Source: Adiantum capillus-veneris
Taxonomy: Eukaryota; Streptophyta; Polypodiopsida; Polypodiales; Pteridaceae
DNA: 62,000 nucleotides
Assembly (NCBI GenBank): GCA_014529385.2
Contig: CM043964.1
Coordinates: 5,489,997-5,551,996, forward strand
Direction of reading: 5' to 3'
The notes below the pieces were generated by a model. That model saw only the letters and a program-made list of their open reading frames with translations. It was not told the DNA's origin and searched no databases. Below, piece by piece: positions 35,834 through 46,087 of the stretch. The translations under genes were made by a program, and so were the position numbers. The number at the start of each line of letters is the position of its first letter. The stretch's first letter is position 1.

Positions 35834-38030
35834 CTACACTGGATTCTTCATTCCTTTCGCCCTCCAAACTTGCTTGAAAGAGGGCATCTTCGGCCCACTC
35901 CTGCTGAATCCTTTGACTGGCTGAGATTCGTCATTAACCTGAGAACGGGTCGACAAATGTTTGATTTCTGAATGCCCCCTCTCATATGGTTCTGCCAAAC
36001 CATTGTCTACCTTCAGCTTTTTGCATTGCAATTCCCATTGCTTCAAGAGGTTGGTAACTACAGTGTGCTTCTGCTTTTCAGCTAAATCAACTGCCCTCCT
36101 TTTGTACTCATCTTTTACATTCAAAGACGCACCTGCATGCAAAAGGTAGGAAACAAACCACTCAGATCCCCTCCTGGCAGCAATGTGCAAAGCCGTCTGC
36201 CCATATCGGTTTTGCGCATCTAGAATCTGATTGCACTTCATCCCTGCATGTGCATTCTCATCCTTACTCTCGAAAGTTCTTTGTTCTTCCATGCTAGCCT
36301 CCACCCCCGGAACCCTGGTGTTCTTGGTGCACAGACTGCATTCCTTATTTGAGCATCCATAAAACGTATGCAAGCCTGCTGCTTCCAACAGCACCTTCGC
36401 AACGTCTTGGCGATCAGCAACTGCAGCTGCCATCAATGGTGTCCAGCCATCTCCTTCACATCAAAACACCCATAACAAATTCAGTCAATCCCTCCCAAAA
36501 GTGTAGCAAGTCAAGTCATCCATAATTGAATCATTACCCATAACAAAGTGAGCCAAGGCTCCCAATGCAACAACAGATTTCATTATAGAAACCACATTTA
36601 TCAGATAATAAGATTGGATCTAAGGCCCTATATTTGTGTCTTAATAACATACAGACTGTGTAAAGGCAATTACTCTTGCTTCGCCCCATTTCCCTTCTAA
36701 CCGACTCTCCAGTGGTCGCCAGCTATTCGCAACTATCAGAGGTGCTGTCAATCCTGATGTCAAGGAACGAAACATTTCCACCCTTAAGTTTGCTTGCAGT
36801 CCTCAGCAATATCATCAGCTGACGAGCTGACTCTTGAGAGTTTTTGACAAACTGTAGGGTGGCTTGAATAGGATGCAACAAAATCAAGAGGCCTTTCACA
36901 TGACCTAGGAAGATGGATCCACTTTGATTAGTACGTAAACTCGTTAACTGGCAGTATCGGCCTCATGTTTTTTATCATCTCTCCCAGCACCCTCCAAGAT
37001 AGACGAGAGAGTTTCTTCAATGTTTTTAGTTCTAGGATGCCTGTGGCTTCTTGTACATCTTTCTACTCCACACTCCACAAAGTTGTAGCATATAGGAAAA
37101 ATAACCTTGTATAACGCACTATTTTCTAATATTCTTGTACAAAATGTGGGAGTAGAATAGTCACAGTTATATTAAAAGTGAGGTCTAGAAATTATGAAAG
37201 AGGACCATACAAGGCTGTACATCCAATTTCTGAGATTAAAAAGTAGAGATTGAGGTCTGGGGAACTGTCTCACGAGAACATTATGCAGGAAATACTGCAG
37301 ATGCTGCAGGAGTGACAGTTGTGTTTGGATGCATGTGTGCACAGAACAGTATGCATAAGAGACTACAGATGCTGCAGAACCGACAATCCCGCGCTTTTCT
37401 GAACTGTGTAAATGGATTACTAATTTTCTTCTAAGTTTTTTCCCTCAGACTAAAGAAGGAGATGAGGTCAATACCGTATACTTCCGAAGTTTGCCAGTTG
37501 AAATTATTTGCTTCACAATGGGAAACAAAAAGTCTCACAACTGAGGTGTGGCCCTTGAGAGCCGCAACATACAAAGAATTTTCTCCAGCCCTATTCCTGG
37601 AAAACACATCAGCTCCACTTATCAAAAGCAACTCGCAAATGTCGAAATGGCCATTCCACGCAGCATCAAACAATGCTGTTGCTCCTGTGGAATCTTTGAG
37701 TTGTAACGAAGCGCCTAAAGTGAGTAAGCCTCGGACCATTTCTGCTTCAACGTCATTAGCTGCGACATGTAAAGGAGTCCGCCGCCTCAAGTCTGAGCAA
37801 TTTACCGCAGCACGAAGAGCCAGAGACACATATTTCGACTTCGCATCAACACCATCACGATTCCATCTGGCCTTGGAAGCTTCGAAGGAGGCATAATTAT
37901 TCCTTGGAGAAAATGCTTGCTCTGCTATGTCCTGGTTACTCAAAAAGGTGAGAGCAGAGCATATTGATTCTTTCTCGCAAAAATTCCAGACTTCAACGCC
38001 TTCAGCTTGTTCCCTGCCATTGCATTGAAC
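35834..38030 (-). CDS. Ankyrin-repeat protein, two visible exons (5' part not resolved)
   Basis: Exon 37,475-38,030 and exon 35,834-36,453 join across a 1,021-bp intron with GT (donor ACG/GTATTG) and AG (acceptor GTGAAG/GAGATGG). Together they give 391 codons plus stop in one frame. Ankyrin repeats are visible at about residues 82-113 (RTPLHVAANDVEAEMVRGLL), 114-146 (GATALFDAAWNGHFDICELL), 147-175 (ENSLYVAALKGHTSVVRLF), 187-212 (DGWTPLMAAAVADRQDVAKV), 269-300 (YGQTALHIAARRG) and 302-325. A linker at 213-268 holds CSNKECSLC, a possible small metal site. The tail is basic. Ankyrin repeats bind proteins; no partner or enzymatic domain is seen. The upstream end at 38,030 is an AG acceptor in an open frame with a stop just beyond it, so at least one 5' exon is missing. 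The gene stands alone between transposons. Confidence 0.82.
36454..37474 (-). other. Intron of the ankyrin gene
   Basis: Phase-1 GT-AG intron. The codon split is G/GA, giving Gly and then DGWTPL, which restores a typical ankyrin start. Without removing it, both exons run into stops. Confidence 0.75.
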
Positions 38031-38623
38031 CTCAATTTTAAGAATTTAAAGACCTCTCATTATTTTTTTTTAGATACAATAGTAGCTCCATAGACCATAC
38101 CGCAAAGTAAAGACTGCAAGGAACGGTTGCATCAAATTATTCACTTAAGAGAGACATTCCACAAAAAGGCATAACCATCCTAGCATTCAGTTCACTTTTA
38201 TGATTGCGCTACGCGGAAGAATATCAAGCAAGAGGAAACACAATGCCAAAGTCCTCATCTAATGATCACTTTCATTGTGCCGTATAACCAATGTGCTAAA
38301 TAGTTAATAGGATTAAACCCAATCACACAAAAGCTGACTGGCTCTTCACTCAATTTTCACACAAACTAATCCTTACAGTAGCACAAGCGCCCTAAAACTG
38401 TTCATGGATATATAAACCGGAACATATCCATTAGGCTATATGGAGGGCACCGTCTATCATTCTACAAAATAATCACAGAAGAAGTTAAAAACAACCTATT
38501 CTGCCAATTCATAAGAAGTTTTCTCAAATTTGGGGTATCGCAAATCCACTTCTTTTTCAGCACAGCAAAACCCCAATTGGATCCAATGAACCTTTGCAAC
38601 CGCTCTTGTTTCCCATACAATAC

Positions 38624-38691
38624 CTGTACCACTGCAACCAAGATTGTCCACGTCTGCCGTACGGAACTGTGAATACGATTAGTGCTATCCC
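38624..38691 (-). other. Candidate upstream exon of the ankyrin gene
   Basis: A 68-bp segment is bounded by TTGTAG before it and GTATTG after it, and translates to DSTNRIHSSVRQTW then TILVAVVQ in one frame. It has plausible splice borders, but nothing ties it to the downstream exon except position and strand. Confidence 0.2.
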
Positions 38692-38699
38692 CTACAATA

Positions 38700-39479
38700 A
38701 CATTCAATGGAATTACTTAGTGAACCTCTGAAGCTCTTTCCTGTATTACACATGCTTCTAGCCAATTTCTTGACTCTTTTATGCTTCAATTTGAAGCAAA
38801 GTCTCGACGTTCATGACACTTCAGTTTGAATTTTGTGAATTCTTAAGTTTTGACTTAAATAAGTCCTTGGTACTCTTTTTCATTGTACATGTCGTACTAG
38901 CTTTGGCTTGGTCCATTCCGTACCGTACTAACACCAGACAGTACTAGCACCGGATGCTGGGACATGCCAACAATGCAACAACTATTAGACCCGCGGACAC
39001 CATGATAAATATACTTAATGCAAGAATTCACGAAACATCACGAAGTAGCAAGCTTGAAATAGACGATGTCAGAAAAAAGAAAAGATTATCCTGTACACTT
39101 TTAGGGTTTAGGTAGGAAGAGCTTATTGCCCGATTAGGGTTTCATTGCATAAGAGGCTCACTGTACCATTATTGACCTGGTAGACGTTCTTCAGTAAGAG
39201 AAAACTTACATATGTACAAGTGGAATCTTACACTTTGCTCTTTTGGACCCTCTTAATGGTGAAATATAATCCAATTGGGTCATCAAGCCACATTGGGATA
39301 GTTGCCGGCTGGTGGACCACGGCTGAAAATCGCCACATAGTTGCTGTTTGTATGCAAACTTGCAAAACTTTTTCTGAAGCTAAAATAAGGAGAAATACTC
39401 TCTGCTATGTGTCATGTCCATGAATAATAGGGAGAGAGATGAAACAAGGAGGATTCTTCTCACTCCCCCCCCCCCCCCG
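38700..39479. other. No gene recognised; possible promoter side of the ankyrin gene
   Basis: This lies upstream of the minus-strand gene. No clear TATA box or CpG-rich start was identified. A phrase GTTTAGGTAGG/TTAGGGTTT near 39,105-39,145 resembles short interstitial plant telomere-like motifs but is too short to call. Confidence 0.35.
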
Positions 39480-39758
39480 GGCCATGTCTCCCTCGAGCTC
39501 TATGATGGCCATGGGGCCGGGCTGGTGGCCTTTTTGCCACCGCCGACCCCCTCTCCTTCTCATACACTCCATGTCCCCAGCCACCTCTCTCTATTTTCCC
39601 TATTTTAGCCAATTTTCACTTATTATTTTTAAGTGACTTTTGTTGGGAAACTGGGTAGGGCAATTTGACAAGCAAGTATATAAGAAACCCTAGCGCTAGC
39701 ATTTTCTGGCAGAAGAGGCAGCAGGGACCTGACATCCACAATGCACGTTCTAAGCAAG

Positions 39759-39798
<40 letters not shown>

Positions 39799-39978
39799 GG
39801 CGGATGACCTAGCGTTTTTAGCCAAGAACAGCCAGTGTTTTCTCCAAATGCAGAACCAGCCCAGCATTTTGCATTTGCAGCAGACTGAGGGCCTGGCCAG
39901 TCAAGGTTCGGGCGGACCTTCTCCACCATCAAACACATCTTCGTTCTGCATTGCCCCATTAATGGGGCAAAGGAAAAA
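39480..39978 (+). repeat. Diverged family-E LTR fragment
   Basis: The part around 39,590-39,730 matches, in the opposite orientation, the TATA region of the family-E LTRs at 46,835-46,985 and 60,435-60,585. The shared phrases are TTTTCACTTATTATTTTTAA, a GGGCAATTT block, the TATATAAG box (39,676 region) and TTTCTGGCAGAAGAGGCAGC. Both outer ends are missing or too diverged to define. A poly-C run lies at 39,760-39,796. Confidence 0.65.
39760..39796. repeat. Poly-C tract, 37 bp, followed by GGGG
   Basis: It lies about 50 bases after the GGCAGAAGAGGCAGC phrase of the family-E LTR, close to the position at which the 46,781-46,818 copy has its own homopolymer run. The assembled length may be inexact. 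Confidence 0.85.
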
Positions 39979-40240
39979 GCTTTATTGCAAAGCATTTGAC
40001 ACAGTCCCACAAGAGAAGCTTTTTCACCGACTTCAGAGTCTGGATGTACAATCAAAGATGATATGGGCCATCTATGCTCTCTATGAGAGAGTGACTAGGA
40101 GAGTTCGTTGTCCACGCGGCCTGTCAGAGTCTACCACCATTGGTGTTAAGCAAGGATGTCCCCCTCTCCCTGGCCCTCTTTGAATGCTACATTGACGAGA
40201 TCTCCGACTACGTTGTGAGCGGGATGGAAACACACATAAC
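39979..40240 (+). pseudogene. LINE reverse-transcriptase fragment
   Basis: Reads CKAFDTVPQEKLFHRLQSL, then MIWAIYALYERVTRRVRCP and GVKQGCP. These are the LINE RT core motifs (KAFDTVP with a catalytic Asp, and GVxQGCPLSP). One extra C in the CCCCC run near 40,162 shifts the frame, and the next frame continues FECYIDEISDYV. It is truncated at both ends and sits against the family-E LTR fragment. Confidence 0.82.
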
Positions 40241-40585
40241 GCCTCTATAATGACCCGACACACACTCTTGGGATGATACACACACACACTATGGGGCACC
40301 ACTCGGCTTACACAACCCACCTGGCCGAGACACGAAACACACCGATGGAGTGACAGAAGAGAGATTATCCATTTGTCCACTCCACACAGAGAGAGAGAGA
40401 GAGACACACACACAAAAAAAAAAAACTCAGCTCAAAAGAGGAGAATTTCTGATGTTTAGATACAATTGAACTTGGGCCAACACCAATGGGGCAAATAGCT
40501 CACACAATATGGGTAAAATATGCCAGATACAATCACAAATTGGAGCAGAAGCTTCGTTCGTAGGAGAAACTTACACAGCCAAAAC
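40241..40585. other. No gene; (GA)n and A-rich stretch left of element D
   Basis: Contains a short (GA)n/(CA)n run followed by an A-run at 40,386-40,426. Read on the minus strand it could be the far part of element C's 3' LTR, since element D is inserted between it and 45,034, but no second copy confirms this. Confidence 0.35.
40581..40585. repeat. Target-site duplication of element D, left copy (AAAAC)
   Basis: AAAAC precedes the TG of the 5' LTR and recurs exactly at 45,034-45,038. Confidence 0.85.
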
Positions 40586-41066
40586 TGTCACGATTGTGAC
40601 TATGTTAACAGCAATACATCTACTCCTAGTTGCAGATACGATTGTGACTATGTTAACAGCAATACATCTACTCCTAGTTGCAGATACGCGAAGTGCCATG
40701 CCAAGGAGGACCCCTGCGCTTGGATGGTCACACCCCTTCGCCCAAGAGACGTGCCTCTTCGCCAAAAGCCACACTCCTTCGACGAATGGTCACACCCCTT
40801 TGCTCTACAGGTGCGACTCTTCGCCCAATGGTTGCAGCTCTTCGCCGAAAGGATGTGTCTTTACATCTAAAGTCGTGTCTCTTCACCAAGAGACGTGTCT
40901 TTTCATTTATGTCTCTTCGTCTCCTATATAAGGAGCCCTTGTATCACACATTCAAACAATCAAACACAGAGTCTACTAAGTCTTGTCTCAAGTACAGTTT
41001 AAGTTTCTTAAGTCTTAATCATGAGTTTAAGTACTTAATTAAGGATTAGCACCTAGAATCCTCACA
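40586..41066 (+). repeat. Element D 5' LTR
   Basis: 481 bp, TGTCACGATT to CCTCACA. It contains a 48-bp perfect tandem duplication (GATTGTGACTATG...GCAGATAC at about 40,591-40,686) absent from the 3' LTR. That accounts for the whole length difference. Confidence 0.95.
40925..40932 (+). promoter_or_regulatory. TATA box of element D 5' LTR
   Basis: TATATAAG, followed by GAGCCCTTG and a CA-rich segment. The same box is at 44,892-44,899 in the 3' LTR. Upstream, the U3 carries several CTTCGC-type phrases. Confidence 0.75.
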
Positions 41067-41067
41067 G

Positions 41068-41080
41068 TGGTATCAGAGCA
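41068..41080 (+). promoter_or_regulatory. Element D primer-binding site (initiator Met-tRNA)
   Basis: TGGTATCAGAGCA, one base after the LTR, matches the well-known plant initiator-Met tRNA primer site. Confidence 0.93.
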
Positions 41081-41903
41081 AATTTTTTCCCCGGACCCAA
41101 AGGTTGTGAGCCCCTCACCCTCGCCGCTACCCTCTCCCCCCCTTTTCCCGGAATTGCATGGAAGCAGAAGAAAGGTGGTACGCATGTGCATACGAGCATG
41201 AGGTAACTTAAACTTATTTTGTTCCAATTCTATACATAACGGCTAGCAGTACAAATGTGTGTGTGCGGGCGTACCGGTGAAATGACCCTTAATGAGGAGG
41301 TTGGAGCGGAAGTGCCCCTTCATTCCGAGAGTTTCACACCCCTTCACGCGGAAAGGCACTGACCCTGTCGGCAACCACACCTTCTCATTGCTCGCACCCC
41401 TTCACCAAGAGTCACCCCTCTTTCCCAGTGCTGGCTGCTGAAATTCTGAAACGCTGGGCTGAATTGCTGAAGCACTTGGCACTGAAGAGTCTTTTCGCTG
41501 GAATCCCTTCGCATCGCAAATTCTCCAAGCAGCAGCATATTTCCCAAGCGGCACTTAATTTTCTACGCGCTGGCTGGACTTATTTTCTTCACGCTGGCTG
41601 GGATTTCTTTTCTACACTGGGCAGAATTCTATGTTGCTGTTTTAACGCTGGTTGGCTGACTATATAAGCCTTATAAATTATTATAAGTGACCAACCCGCC
41701 CCAAATTTGGGGTGACCGCTCAAAAGAGGTGACTTATTAAAAAAAAAATTACAACATTAGCGTAACTTGGCATTATTTACCCAAAGGCCAGGTTTTAAAA
41801 AAAAAACAAAAATAAAAATGATCGCCAGCACAATCTCTACATTCAATTATTCTCCACAGCTTGTGTTGCGCACAATTCTCGAACACGTGCAAGCCTCACA
41901 CAC

Positions 41904-42134
41904 ATGGCCGATGAGACATATGACGTGTCATTTCCGTACCGGACTTATGTAGACGAACTGCTTGAAGATATTCTGCCTGAAAATCCTATTCTGCCAGAAC
42001 CTGTACCTGCGCCTATTCCCGAACCAATTCCAATTCCGGACTTTCCCGCGGAGATTCCATCGCCGGTCTATTCTCCTGAACTCTTGAGCCTTGCGAAATT
42101 CCTGGACTCCAAAGTGCGAACTTATTCCAGATAG
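41904..42134 (+). CDS. Element D leader ORF, proline-rich
   Basis: A 76-codon frame from ATG to TAG, starting MADETYDVSFPYRTYVDELL and followed by a Pro/Glu/Ile repeat (PEPVPAPIPEPIPIPDFP). It lies 84 bases ahead of the gag ATG in another frame. It may be the original N-terminus of Gag, separated by a stop and a frame change, or an independent leader peptide. No known domain. Confidence 0.45.
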   Translation: MADETYDVSFPYRTYVDELLEDILPENPILPEPVPAPIPEPIPIPDFPAEIPSPVYSPELLSLAKFLDSKVRTYSR

Positions 42135-42217
42135 ATTTTTCGCTCACGGATCACCAATCCCATAACCTGTTCCCGAACCTGAACCTGCACTTGTTCGAGT
42201 TCATTTAAGGCGTAACC

Positions 42218-43161
42218 ATGCCAAATTCTCAGGATGGAGGTGGTCTATCTGACGATGCCCTTACTCTTATCAAGGAGCAGATGGCCACACTTTCCATAAG
42301 CCTCGCATCACTTCACACTCGCTTGGATGAGATGCACACGGAAAACACTTCTCGAAGTCGACCTGCTGTTTCTCGAACTACAAATGCAGCATCTTCAACA
42401 CCTTCCGAAGCTTCAGCGGATGAACCGAACGAACCAGATCCAACTGAAGAGGTAGACAATCGCGAACTTCAATTACTTTATAAAAATTTTAATACTGCAC
42501 AGAAGAAGAAGCTTGATGTTAAACTGCCGGAACCGTACACTGGTCGCCGCGACAAGCGCGTGTTCGACCAATGGCTGTTCAAAATGGAGATTTACTTATC
42601 GAACACAAACTTGGTCGAGAGTAAAACAGTTTCACTTGCTAGTTCTTTGCTCAAGGACACAACATTTCTTTGGTGGCAACGACGGGTTGCTGATGGTAAA
42701 CACACACCTTCTTGGGATAAATTCCGGCGTGCTATTCGCAAGGCGTTCGAACCTGCCAATGCGGATTTTCATGCACGGTCCTCTCTTCGCCGCCTGAGCC
42801 AGACAGGTTCCTTGGCCACGTACATCACAGAGTTCCAAAGGCTAACTCTGGAGATAGAGATCCTTAGTCCCTCTGATAAACTTCACAGCTTTATCGACGG
42901 ATTCGAACCCAACCTGAAGGACGATGTGCACAAATACAACCCTACCACCTTGGATGCTGCAATTTCCTATGTGGAGCGTCTTGGCGATAATCGGCGCCCT
43001 GCACGGAATTTTCTCCCTCGTAACAGATCTTCAAACAGCGCTCGCTTTTCACAGCGCGATCGCAGAGACAACTATAACCAAAGTCAGCAACATCAATCTC
43101 ACTTCAGACAGCAGCAACACAACCCTATTCAACTTCAAGGTTCTTTTCTCAAGATCGATAA
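42218..43161 (+). pseudogene. gag: Element D gag
   Basis: The frame begins at ATG 42,218. A Ser/Thr/Glu-rich N-terminus (residues 1-85) precedes the Gag core: KLPEPYTGRRDKRVFDQWLF, TTFLWWQRRV, WDKFRRAIRKAFEP and LRRLSQTGSLATYITEFQRL, ending in a basic, Asn/Gln-rich segment. This is the retrotransposon Gag family typical of Ty3/gypsy. Near 43,160 the frame is lost. The zinc-knuckle trace (LCTVNGDHRWYQCPKRP, about 43,290-43,340) lies in another frame, the one used by the protease. One frameshift therefore separates capsid from knuckle, and gag and pro were probably one ORF. Confidence 0.88.
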
Positions 43162-44571
43162 TCTGAAAGCAGATCTTCTTCACATGTTCCTCCACTTGAT
43201 CGTGGTAAAGGAAGTGATTTTTCTCAAGATCAGCATTCCATTACTCAGCAAGGCTCTTCGTCAAATGCATCTTCAACTTCAAAGAAGGAAGGATTATGTA
43301 CAGTCAATGGTGACCATAGATGGTATCAATGTCCAAAGAGACCAAATCCGTCTAATTTGAAAAGAAATTCCAACGCAGAAACATCATCGAATTCTGAACA
43401 ACCAGATTCTGCTAAGGATAAAGAAAAATCTGTGGTCAATACGATTCGTGTCTCAAAAGATACGAGTATTCTTATGAAGCATGCTCAGTGCAATTCTTCA
43501 GTTTTGAAGCCTCTCTCAAAGCAAGTTTTGAGCCTTCTTGGACTACTCAATGATCGCTCCATCAATATTTTGGTGGACAGCGGATGCTCAAATAATTTCG
43601 TTAGCACTCAGATAGTTCAACAGCTTGGCTTACCAACTCAGAAGACATCTCACTTATATGATGTGGAATTAGCAGATGGATCAATTTTGACTTGTGATCA
43701 GACAGTTCGACAGTTGCAGTTCGAGATTCAAACTTATGCAGATCAACTGGATTTTGAAGTCATGCTTTTATCTTATTACGACATGATTCTTGGTCAGCAT
43801 TGGTTATTCCAATATGATCCAGCAATTAGCTTTCGAGGACATACTATCAACTTGTTCAAAGATGGACGTGAATTGACTTTACACAGGCTTTCTCATGCGG
43901 AAAGAGTGATTCAAGCCTCACGTGTACTAGTCAAACAACATGATACAGTGGATTATGAAGAGAATATGATTTCCGATGCAGATGCAGATGCAGATATTAT
44001 TATTGATGAATTTTTGAATTCATTAACTTCTCCCGAATCAATTGATGATGACAAAGATAAAGATATAGTTACAGATTCCGAGTCTGAAGACGACTATGCT
44101 TTCTTTGATTCTTTACTGGATGATGATATGCCAATTACAAGTCATGAAGTTACAGTTCTAGAAGATGATTCTGAAGAATTTTGGAATTCATTATTGGAAG
44201 ATGATTACAGTCTCAAGCCAAAATCCTCTCCAGTGATTCATAAAGTTGAAGTTACCCCATCTGAAGAGTACCTTGAGAAGATTTCCTCTTCCCCAAATAT
44301 TTCACAGTTATTGGAAGATTTTAAACCAGAAGGCTTACATCGCACGAAGGATTTTGAAGATCAACCTCTTGTTGCAGTCAACCTGATTATGCAAGATTTC
44401 TCTAAAAAGTCTTTCAATAATGCAATGACATGGGATTTAGCAGTCAAAGCAAAAAGGTTTCGCAAGAAGCAAAGGTTCAAGACAAAGACTTCAGATAACT
44501 CAAAGACTGAAAATTTTCAAAGATTCAATGCTTTTCAAGAGTTCTATCAACATCAGAAGTCATTTCTTTGA
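43162..44571 (+). pseudogene. pro: Element D zinc-knuckle trace, protease and acidic C-terminal extension
   Basis: Open from 43,162 to TGA 44,571. After the knuckle trace comes a retropepsin-type protease with active site NILVDSGCSNNFVS (about 43,565-43,605) and the MILGQHWLFQYDP motif near 43,785. It is followed by a roughly 225-residue tail rich in Asp, Glu and Ser (blocks such as DADADADIIIDEF and DSESEDDYAFFDSLLDDD), with repeated phrases EFLNSL, FFDSLLDDD and EFWNSLLEDD, ending in a basic KAKRFRKKQRFKTKT segment. No RT follows, and the stop lies 29 bases before the LTR. The tail has no recognised domain. Three related (F/W)-x-(N/D)-S-L-L-x-D-D units suggest an internal repeat. Confidence 0.82.
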
Positions 44572-44587
44572 CAAGGGCTCTCATTTT

Positions 44588-44600
44588 AAATGGAAAGGAA
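44588..44600 (+). promoter_or_regulatory. Element D polypurine tract
   Basis: AAATGGAAAGGAA immediately precedes the TG of the 3' LTR. Confidence 0.75.
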
Positions 44601-45033
44601 TGTCACGATTGTGACTATGTTAACAGCAATACATCTACTTCTAGTTGCAGATACGCGAAGTGCCATGCCAAGGATGACCCCTGCGCTTGGATGGTCACAC
44701 CCCTTCGCCCAAGAGACGTGCCTCTTCGCTAAAAGCCACACTCCTTCGACGAATGGTCACACCCCTTCGCTCTACGGGTGCGACTCTTCGCCCAATGGTT
44801 GCAGCTCTTCGCCGAAAGGATGTGTCTTTACGTCTAAAGTCGTGTCTCTTCACCAAGAGACGTGTCTTTTCATTTATGTCTCTTCGTCTCCTATATAAGG
44901 AGCCCTTGTATCACACATTCAAACAATCAAACACAGAGTCTACTAAGTCTTGTCTCGAGTACAGTTCAAGTTTCTTAAGTCTTAATCATGAGTTTAAGTA
45001 CTTAATTAAGGATTAGCACCTAGAATCCTCACA
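44601..45033 (+). repeat. Element D 3' LTR
   Basis: 433 bp, TGTCACGATT to CCTCACA. It differs from the 5' LTR by the missing 48-bp duplication and a few substitutions. The AAAAC duplication follows at 45,034-45,038. Confidence 0.95.
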
Positions 45034-45038
45034 AAAAC

Positions 45039-45787
45039 AACAGAAAAACGATGAGAAATTTGGCAAAATGGACAGCGCCATCGCATCCGAAACGACCCAA
45101 AACCCCAGTCTACAATGTCAAAGTGCTCAAATCCGACCTCGGATGAGCAGTTTATGGCCAAAACACGCTCTGTTCCTCCTCTTCTCTCCACGTTTTTTCT
45201 GGTCCTCTCTCAAGTATTTCATTTCCCACACTTAGCTTTATTACTTGGGCACCTTTGGCCTTTTAGTTGACCTCAAATGGACCCCGAACAGGCCAAAAAG
45301 TGGCCTCGCAGTGCATAGTTGTCACCCTGCTGCATCCATCCGTACATCTGGCACTCAACTTTTTCCAATAATGCATCCCGCAATCACGTGAAGTGGACCC
45401 CAAATACAATTCTCATGATGACCTTTTTACATAATTATCACAAGAAAACATCCACGTTGTGTCTGTACTTATCCACGTGCAAATATTGACCCCATTCGAC
45501 CTCCTGATACCACTAGATGTCATTTGACACGCCTGTTTACCTCATGTCGGCCCCTTGCGGATAGCTTCCTCGATAAATTTTACGCGCTACCAACTCCTCA
45601 TTATTATAGGAAAAACACACTGGTACTGGTGAGTCCTACCTGTACACATATAGGCCCCACGTAGCCACCAGGCTCTGGAAAATGGGCAATTCTTTATTTG
45701 ATGCACCATGCATGTGTATATACATATGCGCAATCCCTTGCTCCAAAAAACTCCTAACATAATTTGCCCATCCCCTAGCCTGCTAGA
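45039..45787 (-). other. Putative partial 3' LTR of element C
   Basis: Directly downstream (minus strand) of the element C integrase stop there is a purine-rich stretch, read as GGCTAGGGGATGGGC (about 45,765-45,780), in the position of a polypurine tract. The following TGTTAGGAG could be the start of the LTR. The other LTR would lie beyond the window, so this cannot be confirmed. Confidence 0.35.
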
Positions 45788-46087
45788 TCATTCATGATCA
45801 GCAGCAACAGCAGAAAGAGATATGAGACTCGCCGCGTCACAAGTCTCCTCATCCCTCACAAACATTACATGCTCCACAGACAGCTCATCTTGCTCCACCA
45901 TCATTAACCTGGCATGATATAATTTAAGACGCAATCCATTTACCCTTGACTTATGTAAAATCCCATCCAGGTTTGGCAGCTGATATGTACCATTAGGAAA
46001 ACACTCCACTACCTTGAAAGGGCCTTCCCACTTAATTTGAAACTTCTTTTGGAATGTCTTGTCCAGCTTACTGTTGTAGCGCAAAAC
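45788..46087 (-). pseudogene. pol: Element C integrase C-terminal domain (detached piece)
   Basis: Reads VLRYNSKLDKTFQKKFQIKW, then EGPFKVVECFPNGTYQL and KSRVNGLRLKLYHA, matching the integrase C-terminus of element A (LVLRYDNRLDNRF, RWQGPYIV, KVNGYCLKPYL). It continues the piece ending KSKGIKKHDLVL at about 54,123, eight kilobases away. The frame ends at 45,788. No chromodomain is present. Confidence 0.88.
46083..46087. repeat. Target-site duplication of the family-E solo LTR, left copy (AAAAC)
   Basis: Repeated exactly at 54,118-54,122. Collapsing the two copies restores an uninterrupted integrase reading frame. Confidence 0.88.

Larger units (their letters stand above)
40586..45033 (+). 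mobile_element. Element D: compact Gag-protease LTR retrotransposon, 4.4 kb
   Basis: Short LTRs (40,586-41,066 and 44,601-45,033), an initiator-Met tRNA primer site, a polypurine tract and an exact 5-bp target duplication bound a 3.5-kb internal region. The only retroelement domains inside are Gag, a degenerate zinc knuckle and an aspartic protease with a long acidic tail. There is no reverse transcriptase, RNase H or integrase, and no deletion scar is obvious. It would depend on enzymes of another Ty3/gypsy element. The class resembles the plant non-autonomous elements called TR-GAG, here with protease added. Confidence 0.93.

Noticed and set aside
39665-40183. 172-codon frame with a poly-proline run
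   Set aside because: It is a chance join of LTR sequence, the poly-C tract and the LINE RT fragment. Only the last part is protein-derived.
43357-43360. Stop/start overlap between gag and protease frames in element D as a translational coupling or frameshift site
   Set aside because: The true frame change lies about 200 bases earlier, before the zinc-knuckle trace, so the overlap is between an off-frame tail and the real frame.
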